Position numbers and translations under genes: made by a program
In this document: positions 43,455-52,138 of the stretch, piece after piece
Numbering within the stretch: position 1 is the stretch's first letter
Layout: each line of letters opens with the position of its first letter
Origin: Alphaproteobacteria bacterium
GTDB taxonomy: Bacteria; Pseudomonadota; Alphaproteobacteria; JAEULC01
DNA length: 52,948 nucleotides
Assembly: GCA_023150455.1 (NCBI GenBank)
Contig: JAKLKW010000052.1
Location: 1-52,948, forward strand
Reading direction: 5' to 3'
The notes under the pieces: model-generated
The model's input: the letters and a program-made list of their open reading frames with translations, nothing else
Databases searched by the model: none
Told to the model about the DNA's origin: nothing

Positions 43455-44539
43455 GACCAGCCGACCAGGTGCAGGTCGTCGCGGTTCCAGCCCAAGGTCG
43501 TGCGGTCGCCGACGCGCAGCGACTCGCCGGCCTCGCGGAACGGCCAGCGCACGATGATCTCGAGCCCGGGATTGAGCCGGATGCGGTACTTGACCGTCTC
43601 GCCGAGATAGACCGTCTCGACCACCTCGCCCGAGAACACGCTGTCGAGGCGCTCGCCGGCGGAAATCGGCTTCGGCCGCTCGGGCCGCAGCATCAGCCCG
43701 ACCTCGCTGCCTTCGGGCGGAGCGCCCGGCGGCAGCGGCACGCCGACGCCGTTCTCGAGCAAGGCATAGCCGTTGCCGGCGACGCGGGCGCGGAACAGGT
43801 TGGATTCCCCGATGAAGCCGGCGACGAAGCGGGTGGCCGGCCGCCGGTAGATTTCTTCCGGCGATCCCAGCTGCACGATGCGGCCCTGCTCCATCACCGC
43901 GATGCGGTCGGAGAGGATCAGCGCCTCTTCCTGGTCGTGCGTGACGAAGAGGGCGGTGAGGCCGAGCTTGCGTTGCAGCCGCCTGACCTCGAGCTGCATC
44001 TGCTCGCGCAGCTTGCGGTCGAGCGCGCCGAACGGCTCGTCGAGCAGCAGCAGGCGCGGGCCGAACACGATGGCGCGCGCCAGCGCCGCGCGCTGCTGCT
44101 GGCCGCCCGAGAGCTGGCGCGGCAGCCGTCCACCCAGGCCCGGCAGGTCGACCAGCGCCAACACGTCCTCGACCCGGCGCCGGATCTCGGCCTTGGGCAC
44201 CTTCCGCATCTGCAGCGGGAAGGCGATGTTCTCGGCGATGGTCATGTGCGGGAACAGGGCATAGTTCTGGAACACCATGCCGATGTCGCGCTTGGACGGC
44301 GGCGCCGCGGTGATGCGGCGCTCGCCCAGCAGAACCTCGCCCTCGTCCGGCATCTCGAAGCCGGCGACGACCTTCAGGAGGGTGGTCTTGCCCGAGCCGC
44401 TGGGCCCGAGGATCGTCAGGAGCTCGCCCTTGCGCACGGCAAGGTCGATGCCGGCCAGCGCCGTGACCGCCCCGAAGCGGCGGACGACGCCGGCAAGCGC
44501 GAGGTCGCCCTCGTCGCTCCCCGGCGTCGCCGCTGCCAC
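43451..44539 (-). CDS. ABC transporter ATP-binding protein, PotA-like
   Basis: 362-residue ATPase. Walker A GPSGSGKT is at about 45-52, signature LSGGQQQRAALARAI, Walker B LLLDEPFGALD, His in FVTHDQEEALIL, and a C-terminal TOBE domain with VGLMLRPERPKPI. The GTG at 44539 lies 8 bases after the binding-protein stop and gives the expected short N-terminus. The Shine-Dalgarno is weak (GCAGG), so coupling to the upstream gene is likely. Confidence 0.9.
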   Translation of the reverse strand: MAAATPGSDEGDLALAGVVRRFGAVTALAGIDLAVRKGELLTILGPSGSGKTTLLKVVAGFEMPDEGEVLLGERRITAAPPSKRDIGMVFQNYALFPHMTIAENIAFPLQMRKVPKAEIRRRVEDVLALVDLPGLGGRLPRQLSGGQQQRAALARAIVFGPRLLLLDEPFGALDRKLREQMQLEVRRLQRKLGLTALFVTHDQEEALILSDRIAVMEQGRIVQLGSPEEIYRRPATRFVAGFIGESNLFRARVAGNGYALLENGVGVPLPPGAPPEGSEVGLMLRPERPKPISAGERLDSVFSGEVVETVYLGETVKYRIRLNPGLEIIVRWPFREAGESLRVGDRTTLGWNRDDLHLVGWS

Positions 44540-44547
44540 GCCTGCGT

Positions 44548-45618
44548 CTACTTCTGCAGCATCCACCGCTGCCAGCGCTCCTGTACGGCCGGACCATTCT
44601 TCTTCCACCAGGCGAGGTCCGTCCAGAACTGCTTGGGGAAGTTCTCGGGGCTGGTCGGCAGGAACGGCTTCAGCTTCTCGTCGGTGTAGTTGATGGCGTC
44701 GAGGTTGAGGCCGGGATAGCCGATGATGTTGGCGTAGACGCCCTGCGGCTTGGCCTCGGCGACCAGCGCCAGGAACTTCTGGCCCCAATAGGCGTCCTTG
44801 GCGCCCTTCGGGATGCCGAAGGCCGATTCCTTCATCACGCCCTGGTTCCATTCGATCTTCAGCGGCGCGCCTTGCGAGATCGGCACGTAGTAGCGGCCGT
44901 TCCAGGCGGTGCCGAGCACCGCTTCCTTGTCGATCAGCACCTGCGCCGACTGCGCGCCGGTGGTCCACCACACCGCGACGTGCTTCTTGATCTGGTCGAG
45001 CTTCTTGAACGCGCGGTCGAGGTCGAGCGGATAGAGCTTGTCCATTGGCACGCCGTCGGCGATCAGCGCGAACTCCAGGTTGTCGACCGGCGCGTTCTGC
45101 ATCGTGCGCGGCCCGGGGAACTTCTGGACGTTCCAGAAGTCGGCCCAGTTCTGCGGCCGGTTGCCCTCCTTGAACACGTCGGTGCGGTAGCCCATGACCG
45201 TCGAGTACACGCCCTTGGGGAAGACGTGCTTGCGGTTCTGCGTGTGCTTCGGGTAGCGCGACAGGTCGATGATCTTGAGGTCGAGCGGCGCCAGCAGGCC
45301 GGACTCCTCGGCCAGGATGGCGTCCTGCCCGCCGATCTCGGTCACGGTCCACTCGACGTTGCCGCTTTGCACCATGGCGCGCAGCTTGCCCAGGTCGACC
45401 GGGCTGGTGGCGACGACCTTGATGCCGTAGCGCTTCTCGAACTCGTCGTAGAACGCCTTCTTCATGGCGTTCTGCATGGCGCCGCCGGAATCGTTGACGA
45501 CGATCTGCGCCGGCTTCGGCGGATCGGCCGCGAGCCCGCCGGAAGCGGACAGCAGCACGGCGGCCGAGGCCGCAAGGATGGCGCGGACCGACGTCCGCAA
45601 TCGCTGATTCTTCGACAT
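44548..45618 (-). CDS. PotD-type ABC solute-binding protein
   Basis: 356-residue periplasmic binding protein with a Sec leader (MSKNQRLRTSVRAILAASAA, cut near GLAA-D). It belongs to the same family as the three tandem proteins at 19-22 kb but is clearly more distant: QIVVNDSGGAMQNAM replaces VNTWGGSWTAAE, while FALIADGVPMDKLYPLDLDR and KKLDQIKKHVAVWW are retained. GGCGAGGAGA lies before the ATG. It follows the amidohydrolase by 32 bases and leads the ABC genes of this operon. Confidence 0.92.
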   Translation of the reverse strand: MSKNQRLRTSVRAILAASAAVLLSASGGLAADPPKPAQIVVNDSGGAMQNAMKKAFYDEFEKRYGIKVVATSPVDLGKLRAMVQSGNVEWTVTEIGGQDAILAEESGLLAPLDLKIIDLSRYPKHTQNRKHVFPKGVYSTVMGYRTDVFKEGNRPQNWADFWNVQKFPGPRTMQNAPVDNLEFALIADGVPMDKLYPLDLDRAFKKLDQIKKHVAVWWTTGAQSAQVLIDKEAVLGTAWNGRYYVPISQGAPLKIEWNQGVMKESAFGIPKGAKDAYWGQKFLALVAEAKPQGVYANIIGYPGLNLDAINYTDEKLKPFLPTSPENFPKQFWTDLAWWKKNGPAVQERWQRWMLQK

Positions 45619-45650
45619 GATGGTCTCCTCGCCTGTTGTGCTTCCTTCGC

Positions 45651-46523
45651 TCAGCCCAGTCCCAGAAAGTTCGCCGCGTTGTCGTGCAGCCACTTGCGCT
45701 TGACCCCGTCCTTCAGCGGCAGCGCCTCGATCTCGGCGATGCTACGCTCGACCGGCAGCAGCGGCCAGGACGTGCCGAAGATGATGCGGTCCTGCAGGAT
45801 CGTGTTGCCGAACTGCAGCAGCGGCTCGTAGCCCGAGTTCGCCACCGTCAGGTATTTCGGCCTGACCGGCGCCAGGCCGATCCACACGTTGGTATGCCGC
45901 CACGCCACCGCCACCAGCTCGTGGCACCAGGGCCAGCCCGGCGGGGCGGCGCAGACCCGGAGCTCGGGGAAATGGATCATGACGTCGTCGAGATACTGCG
46001 GCTTGCCGTAGTCCATCGGCGTCGAGATGGAGAAGTTCACGCTGCAATGCACGTTCACGGGAATCCCGAGCTCGATGCACTTGGCGTAGAGCGGGAACAT
46101 CTTCGGGTCGTTGATGCGCAGCTCGTGCTCGAAGCACTGCAGGTTCAGGCCCCTGAGGCCCAGCTCCTTGACCGCGAATTCCAGCTCGCGGATCGCCGTC
46201 ATGCCCTTGTGCGGGTCGACGCCGGCGAAGCCGATGAAGCGCGGCCCGTGCTTCTTGCAGAAGGCGGCGACGTCCTCGTTCCTGATGCGGAAGCCGAACG
46301 TGGTCTCGAGGTCGCGCGCCTTGATGACGACGTGCTCGGCGCCGACCTTGTCGTACATCTGGAGGTACTCGGGCAGCGTCGCCGTCTTGGGCAGCTCGGC
46401 GTCGGCGGCGCGCTCGCTCGAGCGGTAGACGCGGCGGTAGTTGTCGAGATGCTTGCCGGTCTTGGTGAACTCCGGCAGCGGCGGGCGGCTGCTGAAGTCG
46501 ATGAAGGGCAGGGTCTTGGTCAT
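45651..46523 (-). CDS. amidohydrolase-2 family protein lacking most metal ligands
   Basis: About 290-residue TIM-barrel protein resembling the ACMSD/amidohydrolase_2 family. The expected ligands are mostly replaced: the N-terminal DxHxH reads DFSSRP, the AHGG segment reads AAPPGWPW and the late GSDWP reads GTSWP; only the His of VNVHCS remains. The end LHDNAANFLGL is family-like. It is therefore unlikely to be a metal-dependent hydrolase or decarboxylase as usually understood. The ATG at 46523 overlaps the ligase stop as ATGA, with GAAGG nine bases upstream; an ATG two codons earlier is possible. Its position between ligase and transporter implies action on the imported substrate or its CoA ester. 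Confidence 0.85.
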   Translation of the reverse strand: MTKTLPFIDFSSRPPLPEFTKTGKHLDNYRRVYRSSERAADAELPKTATLPEYLQMYDKVGAEHVVIKARDLETTFGFRIRNEDVAAFCKKHGPRFIGFAGVDPHKGMTAIRELEFAVKELGLRGLNLQCFEHELRINDPKMFPLYAKCIELGIPVNVHCSVNFSISTPMDYGKPQYLDDVMIHFPELRVCAAPPGWPWCHELVAVAWRHTNVWIGLAPVRPKYLTVANSGYEPLLQFGNTILQDRIIFGTSWPLLPVERSIAEIEALPLKDGVKRKWLHDNAANFLGLG

Positions 46524-48151
46524 ATCCATTTGCCTTCGACGCGGTCGTAGCTGTCCTTGCGCAGGTCGGCGACGCCCTGCGTCAGGATCTTCTTGGCGAT
46601 CTTGCCCGACGGCGTCTTGGGCAGATCCTTGCTGTAGGCGATGAAGCGCGGGACCTTGAAGCGCGCCAGGTTCGCCTCGCAATGCGCGATGATGCGCTCG
46701 GGCGGCAGGTCCTTGGGCGCGATCCTGGGATCGAGCACGATATAGGCCTTGACCTCCTCGCCGCGGGTCGCGTCCGGCACCGGCACGGCCGCCGCCTCGA
46801 CGATCTCGGGCAGGCCGCGCAGCACCGCCTCGACCTCGCGTGCGGCGATGTTCTCGCCCGCGCGGCGGATCATGTCCTTGATGCGGCCGACGATGTAGAA
46901 GTAGCCGCGCTCGTCCTGGCGGAACAGGTCGCCGGTGCGGAACCAGCCGTCGTGGAAGGCGGCCTTCGTCGCTTCGGCATTGTTGTAGTAGCCCTGCAAG
47001 ATGCCCGGTCCCTTGACCTGCAGCTCGCCGACCGTGCCCGGCGCCACCGGATTGCCGGCATCGTCGACGATGCGCGCCGCGCGGAACGGGCTCGGCTTGC
47101 CGCAGGAGCCCGATCCGACCATGTCGGTCGCCTCGATCGGCATGAACAGGCCGTTGCCGATCTTGGTCATGCCGAAGGCCTCGCGCGCGATGAAGTCGAA
47201 GCGTTCCTCGAGCGCGGCATGGACCTCCTTGTGCAGGCCGTAGACGTTGACGCGGATGATCTCGTTGTCGCGGTCGCTTGGGCTCGGCGGCTGCTTGAAG
47301 ACGAGCTCGGGAAACAGCGTGAACTGGACGCGGTGATCGCGCAGCCACGACATGAAGCGGCTCGCGCTCTGGCGACGGGAGGCGAACAGCGTGCCGCGCT
47401 GGTGGAACGCCATCAGCAGCAGCCACTGCGGGTCCATGTAGAAGAACGGCGTCGCCGCCAGGATGCGCTTGTAGACGCGCCCGTCACGCCAGGCGCTCAC
47501 CTTCGAGATGGTGAGCCAGTAGCGCTGGCTCAGCATGCAGCCCTTGGGGAAGCCGGTCGTGCCCGAGGTGTACTGGATGTTCATGAGGTCGTCGTGGCCG
47601 ACCGCCGCCGGCGGCGTGAAGTCGCTGCGCTGGCCGTCCGCAAGCCGGTCCCAGGCGCGGAACCCGCGCCGCTTGCTGCCCACCACGAACACGTTCTCGC
47701 CGGGGAACGCCTTGCCCGAAAGCCCGGCCAGCGTCGGCAGGCATTCGTCGTGGATCACCAGCCATTGCGCCTCGCCGTTCTTGGCGACGTACTCCATCTC
47801 GCGCGCGGTATAGGCGATGTTCATCGGGATCATGACCGCCCCGAGCCGGGCGAGCGCCAGCCACGTGGTCGGGAAGGCGGCGATGTTCGGCAGCATGACG
47901 CCGACATGGCTGCCCTTGCGGATGCCCGCGCGCGCCATGCCGTTGGCGAGCGCGTTCACGCACGCCTGGACCTCGCGATAGGTCGCCGTCTCGCCGCTCT
48001 CGAAGAAGTTCCACGCCACCTGGTCCGGCGCGTCCGCCGCCGCCTGGTCCAAGAGCGCGCCGATATTGGCGGGCAGGGGCTCGGACTCGATCCGCCGCCG
48101 GCGTTCCTCGACCGGCGGAACCTGCACGCTGAGGACGTCGCGTCGCGACAT
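46520..48151 (-). CDS. AMP-forming acyl-CoA synthetase (CaiC-like), operon copy
   Basis: 543-residue adenylate-forming ligase. YTSGTTGFPKGCML, GWFRTGDLFRQDERG, VGRIKDMIRRAGENIA and KTPSGKIAKKIL are intact. The A5 motif reads AFGMTKIGNG: the Glu that normally coordinates Mg-ATP is Lys, through an apparent GAG-to-AAG change relative to the sister ligase at 39725. Activity may be reduced or altered. The ATG at 48151 has AGGAAG just upstream. The longer open frame toward 48277 covers the promoter region and is rejected. It is the first gene of the operon running to 41761. Confidence 0.9.
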   Translation of the reverse strand: MSRRDVLSVQVPPVEERRRRIESEPLPANIGALLDQAAADAPDQVAWNFFESGETATYREVQACVNALANGMARAGIRKGSHVGVMLPNIAAFPTTWLALARLGAVMIPMNIAYTAREMEYVAKNGEAQWLVIHDECLPTLAGLSGKAFPGENVFVVGSKRRGFRAWDRLADGQRSDFTPPAAVGHDDLMNIQYTSGTTGFPKGCMLSQRYWLTISKVSAWRDGRVYKRILAATPFFYMDPQWLLLMAFHQRGTLFASRRQSASRFMSWLRDHRVQFTLFPELVFKQPPSPSDRDNEIIRVNVYGLHKEVHAALEERFDFIAREAFGMTKIGNGLFMPIEATDMVGSGSCGKPSPFRAARIVDDAGNPVAPGTVGELQVKGPGILQGYYNNAEATKAAFHDGWFRTGDLFRQDERGYFYIVGRIKDMIRRAGENIAAREVEAVLRGLPEIVEAAAVPVPDATRGEEVKAYIVLDPRIAPKDLPPERIIAHCEANLARFKVPRFIAYSKDLPKTPSGKIAKKILTQGVADLRKDSYDRVEGKWI

Positions 48152-48214
48152 CGCTTCCTGCCCCCTTCGGCCGGCACTCCGGGCGCTCTTAAAACAAATC
48201 GGTGCAGCAGTTAT

Positions 48215-48233
48215 GGAATGAAACATTTGTTCC
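48215..48233. promoter_or_regulatory. candidate operator upstream of the CoA-ligase operon
   Basis: GGAATGAAACATTTGTTCC, an imperfect palindrome (outer four bases perfect) in an AT-rich patch 64 bases before the ligase start. The GAA/TTC arms resemble reported RpiR-family sites, and the RpiR gene is the next gene upstream. No footprint-level evidence. Confidence 0.45.
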
Positions 48234-48302
48234 GTCAAGGCGACCGTTGAGGCGGCCGTGCGGCGCGCTGTTCGCAACAGCGATATCGGCCGTGCTTTTC
48301 AA

Positions 48303-48329
48303 CCCTCGCCCGCTTGCGGCAGGCGAGGG
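48303..48329. repeat. REP-like hairpin after the RpiR gene
   Basis: A perfect 8-bp stem, CCCTCGCC and GGCGAGGG, with an 11-base loop, 14 bases past the RpiR stop. There is no U-run on the minus strand, so it is not a canonical terminator. The left arm shares CCCTCGCCCGC with the palindrome at 1581. Confidence 0.5.
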
Positions 48330-48342
48330 GTTTACCAGCGGC

Positions 48343-49233
48343 TCAGGACCGCGCCTTCTCGCGCCAGTAGACGCCGAAGCGCTCGCGGCGCTGGAATTCC
48401 TGCTTCACGCGCTCGACCGCCTGCGGGCCATTGCGCGCGACCATGACGCAGATGAAGCATTCGAGCAGCGCCATCTTGGCGACCAGCGACTGGTAGAAGG
48501 ACGGGCCGGTGGTCGGCACGACGAAGACGTGCCCGGCCTGCCGGGCGATCGGCGACAGCGAGCTGTCGGTGATGGCGATCACCGCGGCGCCCGCGGCGAC
48601 GGCGTAGTCGACCGCCTTGACGGCGTCGAGCGCGTAGGGCTCGCCGCTCAGCGCCAGCATGGCGTCGCGCGGGCCGATGTCGCCCAGCTCGTCGATCAGC
48701 ATGCCGAGCCGGCCTTCCAGCAGCACGGTCTTGCGCGTGAAGGTCTTGACCACGTAGTCGAAATAGAAGCTGGCGGCGAAGTTGGAGCGCAGGCCCAGGA
48801 TGTAGATGCGCCGCGCCTTGGCGAGGCAGTTGCCGGCGGCCTCGACCGCCTCGGGCGGCACGGTGGCGAAGGTCTCGCGGATATTGCGCTGCAACATCTC
48901 GCCCGCGCTGCGATAGGTGCTCTCGAAGGCGCGCGCGGCCTTGCCGGCGACGATCGACTCGGCGTCCATCGCGTAGCGCGCGCTGCCCATGCCGGCATGC
49001 ATGCCGGCGCGGAAGGCGTCGCGGAAGCCCTGGTAGGTGTCGAAGCCGAGCTGGTTCGCCAGCCGCACCAGCGAGGCCGGGCTGACGCCCGCGCGGCCCG
49101 CCACGCGGCGCAAGGGGTAGAGCGCGACGAAGGCCGGCTCCTTGAGCGCGAAGCGCGCGGCGTTGCGCAGCTGCGCGCTCAGGCCCGGATAGGCGGCGTG
49201 CAGTTTTTCCTTCACCTCGGCGAGATCGGTCAT
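48343..49233 (-). CDS. RpiR-family transcriptional regulator
   Basis: 296-residue regulator. The N-terminal HTH_6 domain spans about residues 5-80 with VAGRAGVSPASLVRLANQLGF. The C-terminal SIS domain has IYILGLRSNFAASFYFDYV, LALSGEPYALDAVKAVDYA and VIAITDSSLSPIARQAGHVF, where phosphosugars bind in relatives. It is co-directional with and upstream of the ligase/amidohydrolase/ABC operon and probably controls it. Its start codon follows a strong hairpin by five bases, so its own translation may be structure-controlled. Confidence 0.92.
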   Translation of the reverse strand: MTDLAEVKEKLHAAYPGLSAQLRNAARFALKEPAFVALYPLRRVAGRAGVSPASLVRLANQLGFDTYQGFRDAFRAGMHAGMGSARYAMDAESIVAGKAARAFESTYRSAGEMLQRNIRETFATVPPEAVEAAGNCLAKARRIYILGLRSNFAASFYFDYVVKTFTRKTVLLEGRLGMLIDELGDIGPRDAMLALSGEPYALDAVKAVDYAVAAGAAVIAITDSSLSPIARQAGHVFVVPTTGPSFYQSLVAKMALLECFICVMVARNGPQAVERVKQEFQRRERFGVYWREKARS

Positions 49234-49238
49234 GAAAA

Positions 49239-49264
49239 TCCCGGCCCGTTGCGTCGGGCCGGGA
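49239..49264 (-). terminator. strong hairpin with U-run before RpiR start
   Basis: A perfect 10-bp stem, TCCCGGCCCG and CGGGCCGGGA, with a six-base loop, followed on the minus strand by TTTT and then the RpiR ATG at 49233. It fits an intrinsic terminator for the TPR gene upstream. The only Shine-Dalgarno-like bases for RpiR (GGGA) lie in the distal arm. Confidence 0.65.
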
Positions 49265-49395
49265 AGGTATCGCGAAACGCCGCTGCGAGGCTACCTGCCT
49301 GATGGAACAGGTCAGGCCTGGCCGCGCACGTGCGGGCCGCGGGTCGACGAGGCGGCGCTGGTCGCGGCGCTCGGGTACGACCGGCGGCTTGGAGC

Positions 49396-52056
49396 CTATT
49401 GCCGCTGCCGGGCGGCCTGCACCTCCGCCTGGAGCCGCTTGATGCGGGCCTTCATCTCGTCGGGCAGGGCGGGCCAGCCGTCATAGGTGAGCAGCCGGAA
49501 CGCCTCGTTGTAGTTCTTCGCGGCATAGGCGGCCTCCGCCTGGCCGAGGCGCGCGCGCGAATCCGCCAGCAGCATCGCGTTCGGCTTCGGCGCGGTCGGC
49601 GGCCACTGCGCGAGGGCCTGGCGGATGATGGCGTATTCCTGCTGCGCCTCCGCGAAGCGGCCCGTCCCCAGCAAGGCCTGCGCCTTGCCGAGGCGCGCGT
49701 CGGAGATCAGCGTCGCCAGCATCGGCGCCTCGGGCACGGTGTTGGGCGCGATCGTCGGGTCGGGGAGCATGGCCTCGGGAAGCGGCAGGGTGACGGCTTG
49801 CTTGTCGAAGCGCTTCTCCAGCTCGACCACGCCGGCATAGGCCTCGAGCGCCGCAGGATAGGCGCGCGCCGCCAGCGCGGCGTCGCCCTCGGCCACGCGG
49901 ACGATCGTCTGCAGGCCCGCCGCGTCGAGCCCGATCAGGTCGACCGGGCCCGGCGGGCGCGCCGCATAGCTGGTCGCCATCAGCCGCGCCTCGGCCTCCT
50001 GCAAGGCGATGGCGGCGCGGCGCTCGCGGCGCGCGGCGGCGGCATCGTTGCGGCGGTGCGCGGCCAGCACGCTGCGATAGGCCGGGATGCGCGCATCGAC
50101 CGGGTCGCGCGCCGCGGCCTGCGTCAGCGCCGCCTCGGCGGCCGCCCAGTCCGTGCGCGCGATCGCGTCCCACGCGGACTTGAGCTCGGCGGCGGCCGTG
50201 CTGTGGCGCAGCGGCTCCGCCATCAGCGCGTAGATCTGCTGCCGGCGCGGCTGGTTGCTGCGCCTGGCGAGCTCGGCCAGGCGCCGGTAGAGCTCGGCGC
50301 TCTCGGGCTGCAGCGCATAGGCGCGTTGCAGCGCCGTGCCGGCGGCGGCGAGATCGCCCGCGGCCAGGGCATCGTCGCCGCGCTTGAGCAGCGCCGGGAT
50401 GACCTCGTTCTCCACGCGCTGCGCCTCGGCTTGGCGCTTCTGCGCCTCCTGCTCGATCCCTGCCGCCTGCGCGTCGAGTCGGGCGGCCTCGGCCAGGGCC
50501 TCGGCGGTCGGCGGATAGGTGGTCGTGACCTCGTAGACGCCGTCGCTGCGCTGCTCGCGGCGCCGCTCGATGCGCGGGGCGCGCAGCGCCGAGGCGCGCG
50601 AGCGCAGCTGTGCCGCGGTATCGAACAGGATGCGGGTCTTGAGCCGCAGCAGCCGCAGGTTCTGCGGCTCGATCGCGAGGCCGCGATCCGCCAGCTCCTC
50701 GGCGTCGCGGGGACGGCCCAGCGTGTGCAGGATCAGGGCGCGCGTCGCCATCGCGTTGGCCGACCGGGCATCGATGCCGAGCGCGGTTTCGGTGAGCTTG
50801 AGCGCTCGGGCGAGCTCCTGCTGCTGCTCGGCCTTGCTCTGCGGCCGCAGCTGCCGGCTGGCGCGCGGGCCGTTCCACAGGGTCGGCACCGTGTAGTGCC
50901 CGTGGAGGAAGCGCGCCAGCATGTCGGGCCAGTCGGCGTTGCGTGCGTCGTCGCGGATCGCTTCCGAGATGGCGAGGACGCGGTCCTGGTACATCTCGTC
51001 GTAGCGCAGCCGCCGGTTGTTGGCGAGGCGCTGCGCGGCGAGCGCCGCCTCGGTCAGCAGGGCGGTCTCGGCGTCGCCGCGCGCGATGTCGGCGAAGCGC
51101 TCGATCGCCCCGTCGGCCGGCGGCGCCGCCATGTGGCGGCCGACTGCGGCCTTGGCGGCGGCGACGTCGATGCCGAGCCGCGCGGCGGTCGCGAGGTCCA
51201 TGGTCGCGCGCCGCGCGTCGCCGATGATGGCGGCGGCCTGCGCGCGGCCGGCATAGCCCTCGGCCCAGAGCGGCGCGACCGACAGCACGCGGGTGAACTC
51301 CTCGCGCGCGCGCAGTCCGTCGCCCGCGCCGACCAGCGCCTGGGCCCAATTGCCGCGCAGGTCCGGATCGTCGGGCTTGGTGCGGCGCAGGAGCTCGAGG
51401 TCGCGCAACGCCGCGGCGAAATCGCCGCGGCCAAGGTCGCTCTTGGCGCGCTCGGCGACCGCGGCGCCGGCGGCGGCGCCGGTGGCTTCGTGCCGCCGGG
51501 CGTAGGCGTGCGCCGCCTCGGGGAACAGGCGCTTGACCGGCGTGCTGGTCTGCACGTTGCGCCGCTGCGCCTTGTCGTAATAGCTGCCCTGGGTGCGCGA
51601 CTGCCAGTACTCCATGGCCATGTCGTTGTAGACCATGTTGGCATACTCGGCCGGCAATCCGCCCATGCCGAACAGTTGCGAGCCCTTGGCCGGATTTCCG
51701 CTCATGCGATAGGCGGAGGCGAGCCACAGCTTGGCCTCGCGGTCGTCGCCGCGCAGACGCAAGGCGCGCTCGAGGTCGGTGATCGCGGCCGGGAAATCCT
51801 CGGCCAACGTGTTGGCGACGCCGCGCGCACGCAGGATGTCGGGGTTGCTGTCGTCGGCCTGCAGCGCGCGGGTGAGGTTCTGCACTGCGCGGGCGTAGTC
51901 GCCGGCGCCGAGCGCCTGGATGCCCTCGATATAGGCGCCGGCCGCCGCCTGGTTGCCGGCGGCCTGGGCAAAGGCGGACCCTGTGAAGGCGAGGCTTGCA
52001 GGGCCGACCGCGAGCAGGGCACCGCCCGCCGCGGCCACCAGCAGGATGCGTCTCAT
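49396..52056 (-). CDS. large exported tetratricopeptide-repeat protein
   Basis: 886 residues after a Sec signal peptide (MRRILLVAAAGGALLAVGPA through SAFAQ). It consists of many TPR-like helix pairs: GIQALGAGDYARAVQNLTRA, GVANTLAEDFPAAITDLERA, ALVGAGDGLRAREEFTRVLS, LILHTLGRPRDAEELADRGL, GDLAAAGTALQRAYALQPES and a C-terminal ALLGTGRFAEAQQEYAIIRQ. A long alanine- and glutamate-rich probable coiled coil is near residues 520-580 (EAARLDAQAAGIEQEAQKRQ). It is probably a periplasmic assembly scaffold; I cannot assign it to a named system. The ATG at 52056 follows a G-run; a TTG seven codons earlier is weaker. A tiny exported-peptide gene lies 82 bases upstream. Confidence 0.85.
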   Translation of the reverse strand: MRRILLVAAAGGALLAVGPASLAFTGSAFAQAAGNQAAAGAYIEGIQALGAGDYARAVQNLTRALQADDSNPDILRARGVANTLAEDFPAAITDLERALRLRGDDREAKLWLASAYRMSGNPAKGSQLFGMGGLPAEYANMVYNDMAMEYWQSRTQGSYYDKAQRRNVQTSTPVKRLFPEAAHAYARRHEATGAAAGAAVAERAKSDLGRGDFAAALRDLELLRRTKPDDPDLRGNWAQALVGAGDGLRAREEFTRVLSVAPLWAEGYAGRAQAAAIIGDARRATMDLATAARLGIDVAAAKAAVGRHMAAPPADGAIERFADIARGDAETALLTEAALAAQRLANNRRLRYDEMYQDRVLAISEAIRDDARNADWPDMLARFLHGHYTVPTLWNGPRASRQLRPQSKAEQQQELARALKLTETALGIDARSANAMATRALILHTLGRPRDAEELADRGLAIEPQNLRLLRLKTRILFDTAAQLRSRASALRAPRIERRREQRSDGVYEVTTTYPPTAEALAEAARLDAQAAGIEQEAQKRQAEAQRVENEVIPALLKRGDDALAAGDLAAAGTALQRAYALQPESAELYRRLAELARRSNQPRRQQIYALMAEPLRHSTAAAELKSAWDAIARTDWAAAEAALTQAAARDPVDARIPAYRSVLAAHRRNDAAAARRERRAAIALQEAEARLMATSYAARPPGPVDLIGLDAAGLQTIVRVAEGDAALAARAYPAALEAYAGVVELEKRFDKQAVTLPLPEAMLPDPTIAPNTVPEAPMLATLISDARLGKAQALLGTGRFAEAQQEYAIIRQALAQWPPTAPKPNAMLLADSRARLGQAEAAYAAKNYNEAFRLLTYDGWPALPDEMKARIKRLQAEVQAARQRQ

Positions 52057-52138
52057 GGCGGCCCCCCATTGCCCCAACCATGACCCGTCCGGCCATGATC
52101 GCTCCGGCTTCGTCCGCCCGCAAGGCGGCGCGGCCGCC

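Noticed and set aside
34325-48151. Three CoA ligases as one recent triplication
   Set aside because: The island copy differs broadly in sequence from the other two, so at least two separate origins are more likely.
49330-52083. 917-codon plus-strand open frame
   Set aside because: Antisense to the TPR gene; Arg/Gly/Leu-rich with no recognisable domain, while the minus strand has a signal peptide and TPR periodicity.
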